A stretch of 64,000 bases of DNA from an uncultured Acidobacteriota bacterium (GTDB lineage: Bacteria > Acidobacteriota > Terriglobia > Bryobacterales > Bryobacteraceae): contig CAADGY010000015.1 of assembly GCA_900696665.1 (NCBI GenBank), forward strand, positions 1 through 64,000, in the 5' to 3' direction. The position numbers and the translations under genes are program-made. Positions within the stretch are counted from its first letter, which is position 1. Each line of letters begins with the position of its first letter. Below are positions 25,601 to 33,804 of this stretch, one piece after another. The notes under the pieces were generated by a model that was given only the letters and a program-made list of their open reading frames with translations, had not been told where the DNA came from and did not search any database.

Positions 25601-28245
25601 CGGGCGGCGTAATCGGCGGCGAGGCTCCAGACCGCGTCGATCTTCAGGTGGGCGATCGTGACGGAGGACGGTTCGACGCGAAACAGGTCGGCGGCGAAGG
25701 CCTGGATGTCGCCTTCCGGTATCCACGGCGCGCCGAGGTTGGCGTCGATGTCGCCCGGCAACACGTCTTCGGGCTGCACGCGGCGCAGCGCCTCGGCGTT
25801 ACGGCCGTACTCCGGGCCGGCGGACTCGGCGGCGGCGAGCTTCGCTCGCACGTTGCCGGACAGGTACACGTCGGCCGTTTGCCAGGTTTCGGACTGCGGG
25901 TCGCGATAGATCAGGTCTCCGAGTTCGGCGACGATCTCGTCCTCGGTTTTGTCGTAGAGTATGGCGATGTGCGGCAAGTCCACCGTCCCGCGCTGGTTCA
26001 GGGAGACTAGCAGCCCTTCTTCGGCGCTCTCGACCCGCGTGACGGGCGGCGTTCGCCCCACGACGTCCTTCGTCATGACGACCGCTTTGGTCGCCTTCCC
26101 GGTGATTTCGTCGTAATCTTCGAGCGACATCACGAGCATCGCGTCGGGGTCTTCGCGGAACTTCACGAGGTTCGGCATCCGCCGCACCACCGTTCCGTTT
26201 GCGGCTTCGCTGAACGTGGTCTTGTTGACGGGACCGTAGGCGGTGACGAAACGGTCGTAGGCCCTGTTGAGTTCCTGGCGGGCGTCGACGCGGTGGTTGT
26301 CCGGCCAGCCTTCGTTTTGCGACTGCAACACCCGGCGGGCGCAGTCGCGGATCTCGACCAGCGCGGCCAGCCGTCGGCCGGTCAGCGTGCCGTTCGCCCG
26401 CAGCGTCGTGCCGCCGTAGACCACCGGGGCGGCTTGTCCGTCCACGAGCTGGCAAATGGTGCGGTCGCCGGACACGAAGAAACTGCCTTCCCCTACGTGA
26501 CGGTCGAGAGGCGGCGGGGCGAAAACGGTGACCCGATCCGGCATGGGAGAGGCTCGGAGTGGCGCGTGTTCCGGTAGGCGGCGGATCGCCGCATGGAGTC
26601 GCTCGGCGAGGTCGCCGCTGCCGATTACGCTGTAGCCTTCGTGGCCGTAGAGCGTGTCCTTGCCGCTCCAGTCGCCGAGCACCATCTCCGGCCGGTTGTG
26701 GAAGTAGCGATTGATCGTGACGCTACGTCCTTCGACGGACAGCGGGGCCACGTCGAGCCAGTCCGGGTCGGCGTGCTTGGCGGCTTCGCCCTCGTCTCGT
26801 CTCCGCAGGAACACGACGTCCGTGACCACGGCCGTACCTTCCCGTTTGAATGCGTCGGAGGGGAGACGAATGGCCGCGACGAAATCGGCCCGCGAGGCCA
26901 GATACTCGCGGACCGTGGCGTTCTGCTTGTCGAGCGTGAAGTGGGTCGTCACCAGGGCGAGGACGCCGCCGGGTTTCAACCCGTCGACGGACTTGGCAAA
27001 AAAGTAATCGTGAAGGGACAACTTCCGCCCGCGATAGGGCATTTTCAGGTCGGCAAAGGGCACGTTCCCAATCACTGCATCAACGCCCTCTACGGGAAGT
27101 CGGGTGTCCCGAAAGTTCTCGATGCGGATGTCCTGAGCGGGATGGAGGAGGCGGGCGATGCGGCCGGAGGTCTGGTCCAGTTCGATGCCGACGAACCGCA
27201 TTCCTGCCGGGGCCATGCGCATGAAGTTGCCGATTCCGCAGCCGGGTTCCAGAACGAGCGCGTTTGCCGGGACACCGAGCCGGGCGATGCCGTCGTGGAT
27301 GGCGGTGACGACGGTCGAAGACGTGTAAAAGGCGTTGAACGTGGTGCGCTTCGCGCTCTCGTACTCGGCTGGCGAGAGCGCAGCCTTCAGTTCATCGCCC
27401 AGGGCCTTCCAGGTTGCGTCCTTGTAGTGGCCGGTTGCGGGGTCGGGAAATATCGACAGGGCAACGGGACCAAAGCCGGCGAAGCGGGCAAGTGTTTCCC
27501 GTTCGGCCGCCGTTGCCGGCCGCGAATCGTGCTCGATTCGGTTTGCCGTCCGGATGGCGTCGAGAATGTCGCGGGCCTTCTCCTTTTCGCTGCTGGCGAC
27601 AAGTATTCCGGGCGCTGATGGGGTGTTTTCCAGCTTCTGGGCTGGCGAAAGAGGGGTGCCAACTGCGTCGCCGATCCGGACGAGTTCCGGCCGTGTCGGT
27701 GTGGGTGACGGGAGCGATTCCGCTGACTCGCCGTCGTGCGAAGACGTGTCGAGAAAGTCGAAGAGCGTCGGCTGGCGGTTGGCCGCACTTACATGAACTG
27801 AGTGCGACCGCGAATGAAGGCCATTGCGGCGTCGAGCGAGATCGGATCGTTTTCGTTCGCTTGAAAGTGCGCCACCAAGTAGTTTTCCAGATCCCGGATC
27901 GCGAGTTCCAGCGATTCTCCCTCCAGTTGAAGAGGATTGAAGTGCGGGTTCGCCTTCGCGAGGCGGCCTTTCCAGCTCTGGTGGGTCGCTTTCAGTTGTT
28001 CGGCATAGAGGTCGGCCGTCGGCATCAGTCGGCGGTTGCTGTGGAGCAGCTGGTACGTCTGCGGGTGCCGTTGAATGAGTCCGAGAACGATCGTCCTGTA
28101 TTGCATGCTGGTCTCCTTCTGAAAACAGTGAGGTGTCGAGATTCGGTGTATTCCCGTTACGCCCGGCCGTGTCGGGGATCGATGCGGATTCGCCAGCGTC
28201 ACCGCGACCTTGCCCGCGTAGCGGTGAGCGATCGTCTTTCAACAC
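22651..28245 (-). CDS. Giant DarB-like antirestriction protein: N6-adenine methylase plus SNF2 helicase
   Basis: Up to 1864 residues. An N-terminal methylase has motif I LVLEPGCGIGNF and motif IV VIGNVPFADL (NVPF for NPPF). The C-terminal half is a superfamily 2 helicase: LRPHQKDAVWRAM, AHAVGAGKTFTM, VDHVFVDEAHYFKNL, TFATGTPISNT, then SKMGTGTNVQKRL and QREGRILRQGNQN. The architecture matches phage P1 DarB and plasmid/ICE homologues that protect incoming DNA from restriction. The true start is unclear: the frame from GTG 28245 overlaps the 105-aa gene by its whole length, and no ATG, GTG or TTG is seen near 27790. The first ~150 residues are low-complexity and may not be translated. Confidence 0.85.
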   Translation of the reverse strand: MLKDDRSPLRGQGRGDAGESASIPDTAGRNGNTPNLDTSLFSEGDQHAIQDDRSRTHSTAPADVPAAPQQPPTDADGRPLCRTTESDPPELERPPREGEPALQSSSTGGRIAGTRDPGSGKLLGGALSSERKRSDLARRRNGLHSRSHSVHVSAANRQPTLFDFLDTSSHDGESAESLPSPTPTRPELVRIGDAVGTPLSPAQKLENTPSAPGILVASSEKEKARDILDAIRTANRIEHDSRPATAAERETLARFAGFGPVALSIFPDPATGHYKDATWKALGDELKAALSPAEYESAKRTTFNAFYTSSTVVTAIHDGIARLGVPANALVLEPGCGIGNFMRMAPAGMRFVGIELDQTSGRIARLLHPAQDIRIENFRDTRLPVEGVDAVIGNVPFADLKMPYRGRKLSLHDYFFAKSVDGLKPGGVLALVTTHFTLDKQNATVREYLASRADFVAAIRLPSDAFKREGTAVVTDVVFLRRRDEGEAAKHADPDWLDVAPLSVEGRSVTINRYFHNRPEMVLGDWSGKDTLYGHEGYSVIGSGDLAERLHAAIRRLPEHAPLRASPMPDRVTVFAPPPLDRHVGEGSFFVSGDRTICQLVDGQAAPVVYGGTTLRANGTLTGRRLAALVEIRDCARRVLQSQNEGWPDNHRVDARQELNRAYDRFVTAYGPVNKTTFSEAANGTVVRRMPNLVKFREDPDAMLVMSLEDYDEITGKATKAVVMTKDVVGRTPPVTRVESAEEGLLVSLNQRGTVDLPHIAILYDKTEDEIVAELGDLIYRDPQSETWQTADVYLSGNVRAKLAAAESAGPEYGRNAEALRRVQPEDVLPGDIDANLGAPWIPEGDIQAFAADLFRVEPSSVTIAHLKIDAVWSLAADYAARQSVAATSDYGTARANGTTLFELALNMKSPAIYDIINHGDREERVLNQEETLAAREKQKLIKERFRSWVFADPDRTERLVRIYNDTYNNLRPRLFDGSHLDFPGMNQTIRLRPHQKDAVWRAMSSGNTLLAHAVGAGKTFTMAATGMKMKQAGLIQKPMYVVPNHLLEQFAREFMQLYPNAKLLVAAKEDLTRDRRKFLTARIASGEWDGIIVTHNSFERIGMSRDFQERFLTAQIAEYDALLSEHAADRGANRNLIKTIEKQKAARAERLKELLAEEKKDDGLVFDELGVDHVFVDEAHYFKNLETPTKMERVAGVQTGGSERAFDVFMKATYLHERHPCHGLTFATGTPISNTMVELYTMQRFLDPAGLRERNLEHFDAWAATFGEVVDTLEISPDGASLRPRSRFARFTNLPELQQMFLAFADVQTAEMLDLPRPLLQTGKPIVVACPMSDEQHALQYELVARYDKLRSQKVDPRVDNALNITTDGRKLATDARMLSATAPDFARSKLNALVRNVALIWERTAKTRGTQMVFFDIGVHPTPWGFSVRDDIVTKLIGCGIPEDQIAAIGDADSDAKKQALFEKVRNGQVRVLLGSTSKMGTGTNVQKRLAALHHLDAPWKPAEVEQREGRILRQGNQNAEVAVYRYVTEGSFDAYMWQALETKARFITQIMTGDTAVRRTEDIGGQELSYAEVKAIASGNPAVLTLAHADAELQRLTLLKKNHLDEQFVARRNVKSLPTTIETLTERLTNLKADHATATAHAHDRLTIDGHAHSQENAQAALGRALDRVPGIVHEVRRVPLGVFRGLQFGLILHPHFPPDVFLEGAAARRSMMSQDHQGPRAVLNAAERLANSYGAECERVEEDLRIAVTQLRDYQARLGKPFPKDTYLAELTALRDNLKVRLSGNSGISNPDQHLDTTDLAAGITVLITTHTSTSVTERQKRRHSSAEEPITFLIRRREDASHGPCPEYGRNGFTREPPT
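27789..28106 (-). CDS. Unknown 105-aa protein upstream of the DarB-like gene
   Basis: The ATG at 28106 is preceded by GGAG at 7-base spacing. The sequence (MQYRTIVLGLIQRHPQTYQL, LKATHQSWKGRLAKANPH, LELAIRDLENYL) is helical and charged, with no domain I recognise. Small proteins of this kind commonly sit directly before the methylase-helicase giant in mobile elements. It overlaps the nominal N-terminus of the giant protein in another frame, and its good ribosome site and compact composition argue that this frame is the real one here. Confidence 0.6.
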   Translation of the reverse strand: MQYRTIVLGLIQRHPQTYQLLHSNRRLMPTADLYAEQLKATHQSWKGRLAKANPHFNPLQLEGESLELAIRDLENYLVAHFQANENDPISLDAAMAFIRGRTQFM

Positions 28246-28257
28246 AGCCGCCCGCTG

Positions 28258-28512
28258 CTATTCCTCGGTCGGCGGTGGGTTTCCTGCACTCGGCTGCGCG
28301 TGGATCCAATCCAGCGCCGCGTCGGCGGTTCGTGCGACGAGCGGAAGCTCATTCCGTCCGAAGCTTGCCGAGTCGCGCCACGCGCCGTCCTCCTTGTAGA
28401 GGCGGCTGAAGGTGACGCTGTACATCACCCGGCCGTCCTCCAGCGTGTTCTGCCAGATCGCGGCTCGAACGCTCCCCTTCTTGATCTCTTGGATCGGTTT
28501 CTGGTTGGTCAT
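28258..28512 (-). CDS. Small paralogous family member 1 (PC4-like candidate)
   Basis: 84 residues: KKGSVRAAIWQN, VMYSVTFSRLYKEDGAWRDS, ASFGRNELPLVARTADAALDWI. It shares this pattern with the genes at 28714-28977, 29134-29454 and 39877-40125: a short basic start, beta strands around AAIWxN and YxVTFSRLYK, a SFGRxDL turn and a C-terminal helix ending WI. The order beta sheet then helix resembles PC4/ssDNA-binding proteins, but this is inference. GGAG precedes the start. Part of a leftward run of small genes ending in the DarB-like gene. Confidence 0.65.
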   Translation of the reverse strand: MTNQKPIQEIKKGSVRAAIWQNTLEDGRVMYSVTFSRLYKEDGAWRDSASFGRNELPLVARTADAALDWIHAQPSAGNPPPTEE

Positions 28513-28713
28513 GTTCGTTCTCCTCGTAAGGACCGAATCGGCTTTGCCGATCGGTCGGTTTGTCTATGTTCGAGATGCTTCTTCCGGCCCCCAACTGCCC
28601 GACGGCGCGGACCCATCCCGGTGGGTATTTCATCCTTCTCGACGGTACGGGCCTTCGCTCGCAGTCACGCGCGGCGCTGCGGCCGCGACGGCTGGTACCG
28701 GTGGGCCGTCTGC

Positions 28714-28977
28714 TCACGAAGCACCTTTGGCCCCGCCGTCTTCGTCGCTGGGGTCTTCGAGTGCCCGTTGCTGGCTGATCCACTGCTCGGCGTCACTCGC
28801 CAGCCGGCAGAGCGCCGCCATGTCTTGTCGCTGGAAGCACGCCCCGTCCCACCAGCGATCGCTGTCCCTGAAGAGCCGCGTGAAGGCGATGTTGAAGTGT
28901 TTTTCGCCGTCAACGATTTCGTGCCAGATCGTGGCCTTCACCATGCCGTCTTTCAGTTCCAAAAATGGTCGTTTCAT
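28714..28977 (-). CDS. Small paralogous family member 2, diverged
   Basis: 87 residues. KDGMVKATIWHEIVDGEKHF, NIAFTRLFRDSDRWWDGACF and ALCRLASDAEQWISQQ follow the family order, but SFGRDDL has become CFQRQDM, making it the most diverged of the four. A GGGAG sits about 20 bases upstream, with a weak site nearer. It may bind a different ligand from its siblings. Confidence 0.6.
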   Translation of the reverse strand: MKRPFLELKDGMVKATIWHEIVDGEKHFNIAFTRLFRDSDRWWDGACFQRQDMAALCRLASDAEQWISQQRALEDPSDEDGGAKGAS

Positions 28978-29133
28978 GTCTCATGTTCTCCCTTCAAAAG
29001 TCCTCCAAACCGCCCGGGGTTGACGAGCCGACTCTCTTCGGCCGCGTCCGGTCTCCTTGTGCGTCGGAAGGTCGTTAAGTAGAGAGGCCCGGTGGTGCGG
29101 TGGGCCTCAAAACCTTTGGGAGAAAACCTCTCG

Positions 29134-29454
29134 TCAAAACGGAATGTCCTCGTTGTCCTGGGTCTGGTTCTGGTTTTGCGTCTGGGTCTGTTGGTAGATC
29201 CAAACCATCGCCAGTTCGCAGACCTTACCGACCAGCAAGAGGTCATCCCGGCCGAAGCTTGCCGAATTCCGCCACTCGCCGCTCTCCTGTTCCTTGTAGA
29301 TCCGGGAGATCGTCACGCCGTAGCGAATGCCTTGCTCCGTTGCGTTGCTCCAGATGGCCCCCTTGATGCGTCCGAGACGCACCTCGTGGGCCGGCCGCTG
29401 CCGCTCCTGCTTAGGAGCCGGACGCGCCTGAGTTGCACCGTTCGTTTTTGCCAT
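29134..29454 (-). CDS. Small paralogous family member 3
   Basis: 106 residues from the ATG at 29454 (GGAAGG upstream). A basic, Gln/Pro-rich leader (residues 1-25) precedes the family core VRLGRIKGAIWSN, YGVTISRIYKEQ, SASFGRDDLLLVGKV, MVWIYQQ. The C-terminus is a QTQNQNQTQ run ending in acidic DNEDIPF, a tail like that of ssDNA-binding proteins (SSB ends DxDIPF), which supports a single-strand-DNA or replisome-partner role. It is the first small gene downstream of the DUF932 gene. Confidence 0.65.
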   Translation of the reverse strand: MAKTNGATQARPAPKQERQRPAHEVRLGRIKGAIWSNATEQGIRYGVTISRIYKEQESGEWRNSASFGRDDLLLVGKVCELAMVWIYQQTQTQNQNQTQDNEDIPF

Positions 29455-29502
29455 GTGAACCACCTTCCTTTCGTGAGTGAATGGGACATTGAACACCTGA
29501 AG

Positions 29503-30534
29503 TTACGCGGCGGCGAGTTGTAGTAGCCGCCCCGCCTTTTGGTCCGCCTCCGTCCGGTCGCCAGCGTTCGTGAACGAGCCGGAGAGCCTGGTCAGGGCGT
29601 CCACCAGAGCGAAGATCGTGAAGCGTCCCTGCTCGCGAGCGAGTTCCAGGGCCTGCTTGCGCAGCGCCTGGCCCACTCCCGCTTTCGCAAGGACTTCCGC
29701 GACTTCATCGGCGTCGTCGCCGAGGCGAGTTTCCATCGCCTTGCGGACGACTTTCGCGAAGCCGTCTTTCCGCTCGTCGCGTTTCTGCACGAGCCGCTCG
29801 ATGATCCTCCGAATCTCCGAGAGGGACTCGTGGACGTTGGCCGTGTGCTTGCGGGCGAACTCGACCACTTCCACCGCGTCCCAGACGATGTGGTTCTGAC
29901 ACACCGCCTGAAACCAGAAGGTCTCGATCCCCAGCGAGCGCTTGCCCACTTCCGAGTTCCAGAGGAAGAATCCGGGGGCGAACGCCTCGCCGTCGATCTC
30001 GACCCAGCCGAGCGGGTCGATGAGGAAGCAGAACATGTCTTCTTCCCCGCAGTAGAGCCCGGTTCCGCCGTTCATGGCCTTCTGGGGCGGTCCGAAATCG
30101 GTTGCGAATTCGTGCAGGATCGCCACGAGGTCGGCGTTGTGCAGCCTCGTGTAGGCGGTCCCGTGAACCGACCGAATCGTGTCGCCATCCGTCAGGAATT
30201 GGAGCGGCTTCTTGCCCGTGGGGAGCGTCTCCTCGAACACCCGCGCGGCCGTGTCTGCGGACAGCCGGTTCACGGTGTCCTTGCTCACTTTCGCGAGCTG
30301 GCAGAGTTGACCGAACGACCAGGCGTTCAGGGTGAACGCGCCGTCTGTTCCGGCTTCCATCGCGAGGCTGTTCGACGCCAGCGGTTTCGGCCGAATCGCC
30401 TGCGGCAGATGCCATCGGTCGAAGGACCGATCCTTCTGCTCGCGGCAGTGTTCGCCGAGTTCCCGCAGGGACGAAAAACACTCGTCCGGGGTCCGCCGAA
30501 AGAGTTCAAAATGCGCGCGTGTCAGGGTGCTCAT
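29503..30534 (-). CDS. DUF932 (phage/plasmid-like TIGR03299) protein
   Basis: 343 residues starting at ATG 30534, preceded by GGAGGT. The DUF932 signature runs through the protein: SFGQLCQLAKVSKDTVNRL, an IRSVHGTAYTRLHNADL core, FCFLIDP, GFFLWNSEVGKRSLGIETFWF and VCQNHIVWDA. DUF932 proteins are among the commonest genes of plasmids, phages and ICEs, but their biochemical role is not established. It leads the leftward backbone operon with the small paralogues and the DarB-like gene, and carries the shared GCGGGAATGCCTGCAT motif about 240 bases upstream. Confidence 0.85.
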   Translation of the reverse strand: MSTLTRAHFELFRRTPDECFSSLRELGEHCREQKDRSFDRWHLPQAIRPKPLASNSLAMEAGTDGAFTLNAWSFGQLCQLAKVSKDTVNRLSADTAARVFEETLPTGKKPLQFLTDGDTIRSVHGTAYTRLHNADLVAILHEFATDFGPPQKAMNGGTGLYCGEEDMFCFLIDPLGWVEIDGEAFAPGFFLWNSEVGKRSLGIETFWFQAVCQNHIVWDAVEVVEFARKHTANVHESLSEIRRIIERLVQKRDERKDGFAKVVRKAMETRLGDDADEVAEVLAKAGVGQALRKQALELAREQGRFTIFALVDALTRLSGSFTNAGDRTEADQKAGRLLQLAAA

Positions 30535-31261
30535 TGGCACCTCCAATCAGGGGGAAAAGGGTTTGGGAAAAACCGAAGAAAAGCCTGTGTTGCACCACCT
30601 GCCTCTCGGGCGTGGAACGGGGTGCCGCAGGGCTCACGTACGATCAAATGGTGAGCAACATTTGAAGAGGGGTGGGCTCGTGCGCAAACCCCGCGGACAG
30701 CCCCACTCCCGAGAGACGGGTTGGGTTGTTTTCGACTACCCGTATTGAGTTGTGAATCGGACCGTATGCAGGCATTCCCGCATTCGGGAACGCCTTTAAA
30801 AGAGGGTTATGCGCGGCACCCGTGGTGTGTTGCATAACGGCGTGAAAAAATGTTTCGAAGTGGCCGATCGTGGCGGGGGCCGGCAAGGACTTGGACCGCT
30901 AACCGTGCACGTTTACAGCGATAACGGGCCTCGCTGGTTGGGCTTGAGGCTCGAAGAATACGCGTCCCGCTTACACCGTGTTAACGATACCAAGACGTGG
31001 TGTCGGTTCGACTTGCGGCGTTAACACCGCAGCATCGGAGCGCAGCGAGGTGCATCAGGTGTGCTGTTGATAAGGCGTTTTCAGGAGACGCGGAATAGTC
31101 GAATCAGTGACTTGAAAAGGGAGCGGCAGATTGAGCAGTCGGGGAAGCCGGGGATTTGTTGCCCCGACGTTGCCCCACATGGATGCGGGCAGGCGGGGAA
31201 ACGGTAGATAGACCGCTTCCCGGAAGGGTGGGTCGAGTGACGTTAAGAGACCCGGAGCCGA
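30535..31261. promoter_or_regulatory. Intergenic region between divergent backbone operons
   Basis: Carries no convincing gene. It must contain the promoters of the leftward DUF932 operon and of the rightward integrase-repA operon. Notable elements: GTATGCAGGCATTCCCGCAT followed by TCGGGAACGCC (30764-30793), matching the motif at 14236-14267; GTGTTAACGATACC and GGCGTTAACACC (30979-31030 region), an interrupted palindrome around GTTAAC; and a repeated TTGCCCC pair at about 31158-31177. An attachment site for the adjacent integrase is expected here but not identified. Confidence 0.5.
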
Positions 31262-32635
31262 ATGCCGCCGACACGCGCCAACAAATTCTCGTTTACTGAC
31301 CATCGCCTTCAGCGGCTAACGCCCGAGACCTGGCGAAGGTGCTACTACGACCTCAAATGCCCTGGCCTCGAACTTCGGATTAGCCCGAGCGGGTACAAGG
31401 TGTTCTCGTTCGTTCTGCGCGGCGGAAAACGGGAGCGACTCGGGCAGTTCCCTCCCCTCACCGTCAAAATCGCCCGCGAGGTCGCTAATGAAAAGCGGCT
31501 CTGTGCCGAACTTGGAATCGATCCTGTTCAGCGTGAGACTCTCGGCGAACTTTGGACGAAGTACCGAAGCGACATGGCAGAGCGGAACTGTCGTCATAGT
31601 TCGATCAGGCTTTTTGAACGCTGCTTCCGTGGGCTGGACGCTTGGAAGCATCGAAGACTCGACCGGATTACGCGCGACATGGTCCGCGAGCTCTTGGACA
31701 AGATTCGTGAGGGGGGTGAGTTTGGACGGGCGCGGAATACGGCAAAGCTCCTCTCGGCCATGACTCATTTCGCCATTCGGCGCGGCTGGTCAGGGAAATC
31801 CGCCGTCGCTGGAATCGCCTATCCCAAAGTCCGATGCCGCACCCGGTTCATCGAGCCGCACGAACTTTCGGGCTTCATCACAACGCTTGAAGAACGCAAG
31901 GACGTGTTCGGCGACCTGATTCTCACGGCCCTCTTCACCGGAGTGCGCCGGGGAGAAGTGCAGTGGGCGAGATGGGCCGACGTAAGTTTTAAGAGGCGGC
32001 GTTGGGCCTTCACCGGAAAGGGGGACACGCTGCGTGCGGTTTACCTTTCGGACTACGTGCTTGAAATCTTCCGCCGAAGAAGGAGCCTATCGGGTTCCGA
32101 TTCTGTCTACGTATTCGAGAATCCGTTCACCGACCGGCCGCTTGGCTGGGTGCGGCGAGTAATGTACCGGGCCGAGATGGCGGCGCGTGACCTGCCTGCC
32201 GATACGCTCTACCTCTCGGTCAAGAATCAGTTCTCAATGCACACGCTCAGGCACAGTTTTATCACTTATGGCCTCCGGGCCGGTGTGCCGCTCCAGGTGC
32301 TGCAAAAGATGGCGGGCCACACGACCGACCCGAGGGTCACGGTGTCCGTGTACGCTCACAGTACCGAGGAGTGGGAGCGGGAAGGGTTTCAGAAAGTCGC
32401 AGACCTGATTCGTGAACTTGCCGGGAGCTTTCAGCCAGAATCCGATGGAAAGGAAAGGACGCCTGCGAGTGACAGATGGGAACCGGTGGTTTCCAAAGAA
32501 CCGCCGGTGTCACTGGCCGCACCGGAGGATGACGGTCAGAGGACGGCCAGCACTTACTCACTCGTTGAGCAAAAGAGTGCCTACCTTCGCTACTTTCAGG
32601 AAAAGCAGCTTGTCAGCGGGAGGGCGTCCGAATGA
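31262..32635 (+). CDS. Tyrosine recombinase, P4-integrase-like
   Basis: 457 residues. An N-terminal DUF4102-like segment (LKCPGLELRISPSGYKVF) is followed by a SAM-like core domain and a catalytic domain with FTGVRRGEVQWARW (first Arg), a GKGD strand, HTLRHSFITYGL (HxxR), MAGHTT and the nucleophile in SVYAHST. Family members integrate plasmid-like elements and genomic islands, often at tRNA genes. The last bases (ATGA) are shared with the repA start, so integrase and initiator are translationally coupled. The C-terminal ~60 residues are non-catalytic and charged. Confidence 0.85.
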   Translation: MPPTRANKFSFTDHRLQRLTPETWRRCYYDLKCPGLELRISPSGYKVFSFVLRGGKRERLGQFPPLTVKIAREVANEKRLCAELGIDPVQRETLGELWTKYRSDMAERNCRHSSIRLFERCFRGLDAWKHRRLDRITRDMVRELLDKIREGGEFGRARNTAKLLSAMTHFAIRRGWSGKSAVAGIAYPKVRCRTRFIEPHELSGFITTLEERKDVFGDLILTALFTGVRRGEVQWARWADVSFKRRRWAFTGKGDTLRAVYLSDYVLEIFRRRRSLSGSDSVYVFENPFTDRPLGWVRRVMYRAEMAARDLPADTLYLSVKNQFSMHTLRHSFITYGLRAGVPLQVLQKMAGHTTDPRVTVSVYAHSTEEWEREGFQKVADLIRELAGSFQPESDGKERTPASDRWEPVVSKEPPVSLAAPEDDGQRTASTYSLVEQKSAYLRYFQEKQLVSGRASE

Positions 32636-33546
32636 GTAAACACGTATCCATCTCCCCTATCCAGACTCGGATAGCAGATGCGGCGGTCGAGATAGTCGGT
32701 GAGCAGGACCCAGGAGACCTTGCCTTTCTCCACACGGTGCTTGCTCAGTGCGGCCTTCCTTACCGTGACCCGGATACCCGCGACTACATCCGGGAGAACG
32801 GACGAGCGAGTCTCATCGTCACGGCTGGCTTTCTCTTCGACATGAAGGAAAAGCGGGCCGTCCTTCAAGGCATCCCCTACGGGGCAAAGCCAAGGCTTCT
32901 CATGATTCACCTCTGCACCGAAGCAATCCGAACCCAGTCGCCCAAAATCCAGATCGCAGACAGCATGTCCGGCTTCATGAAGGAGCTTGGACTAAAAGTG
33001 TCCGGGGGTGCGAAAGGAACGATAGGCATGTTCAAGGAGCAGCTTAACCGGCTTGCGGCAAGCCGGATGCAACTCATGATGTCTTACGAGGACCGGGCGG
33101 TTGTCGTGAACCCGTCTCCCCTCATAAGCCGTTTCGATGTCTGGTTTCCCGAAGACCCCCGGCAAAGGATTCTGTGGCCATCCGAGGTGACGCTCTCCAA
33201 TGAGTTCTTTTCAACGCTAAAGGAGCACGGCCTTCCCCTCGACCCTCGCGGCATTCATGCCCTTCAGCATTCTGCTCGTGCTTTGGATGTCTATACCTGG
33301 CTCACGGCAAGACTTCCGAGGGTGAGGAGTAGAAACGGCGACTTCGTGTCATGGAGAGCATTGCAGAAACAGTTCGGACCTGACCTGCCCGACTACCGGA
33401 ACTTTCGGCGAAAGGTCCAAATTGCTTTACGTCAAGCCTTGGCCGTTTATCCAAAGGCTCGTGTCGAAAAGGTTGAGGGAGGAATCATTTTGCGTCGGTC
33501 TGACCCTCCGATTGCGAGAACTTCAGCAAGAAAGGCAAATCGGTAA
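32632..33546 (+). CDS. repA: Plasmid replication initiator RepA (RepA_C type)
   Basis: 304 residues. It has the features of the plasmid RepA family (PF04796-like): an N-terminal helical part, GYxF-type LIVTAGFLFDMKEK, a central SRMQLMMSY/DRAVVVNPSPL strand block, WPSEVTLSNEFFSTLKEHGLPLDPRGI, and the hallmark RALDVYTWLTARL. Such proteins bind iterons and open the origin. The iteron pair with DnaA-box cores begins 30 bases after the stop, exactly where the cognate origin would be. Start ATG overlaps the integrase stop. Confidence 0.8.
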   Translation: MSKHVSISPIQTRIADAAVEIVGEQDPGDLAFLHTVLAQCGLPYRDPDTRDYIRENGRASLIVTAGFLFDMKEKRAVLQGIPYGAKPRLLMIHLCTEAIRTQSPKIQIADSMSGFMKELGLKVSGGAKGTIGMFKEQLNRLAASRMQLMMSYEDRAVVVNPSPLISRFDVWFPEDPRQRILWPSEVTLSNEFFSTLKEHGLPLDPRGIHALQHSARALDVYTWLTARLPRVRSRNGDFVSWRALQKQFGPDLPDYRNFRRKVQIALRQALAVYPKARVEKVEGGIILRRSDPPIARTSARKANR

Positions 33547-33575
33547 CCTGTTGAAAAGTCCGGTAATTGGCAAAG

Positions 33576-33700
33576 TTATCCACGCATACTTGGTACCCCC
33601 TGCGATCTTGGGGAATACCGGGACGTTACCGACTTATCCACGCATACTTGGTACCCCCCACACCTATATATACCTATATAGATACCGATATAGGCTTCCG
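33576..33700 (+). other. oriV: Replication origin: two iterons with DnaA-box core plus AT-rich region
   Basis: A 25-bp direct repeat occurs at 33576-33600 and 33634-33658, identical in both copies; each begins TTATCCACG, one base off the consensus DnaA box TTATCCACA, and ends TTGGTACCCCC. A third, partial GGGGAATACC element lies between them. Directly after is an AT-rich stretch (33661-33695) of CCTATATA/GATATAG repeats suited to strand opening. Immediately downstream of repA and upstream of parA. Confidence 0.8.
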
Positions 33701-33804
33701 CTTGCTGTGGACAAACCCGCCTTTGGCGGGTCGCTTCGCTGTTGCCCACAACCAGCGTTGCCCGGCTACTGGCTTCATTTTTGGTTTTGGAAAATGCCTT
33801 CTTC

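Noticed and set aside
24830-26010. Long open frames on both strands within the DarB-like gene
   Set aside because: They are high-GC shadows; the methylase/helicase motifs are all in the single long minus-strand frame.
31140-31260. Repeated TTGCCCC near the second integrase as att site
   Set aside because: Only two short copies a few bases apart; no distal partner found, so not reported as attachment site.
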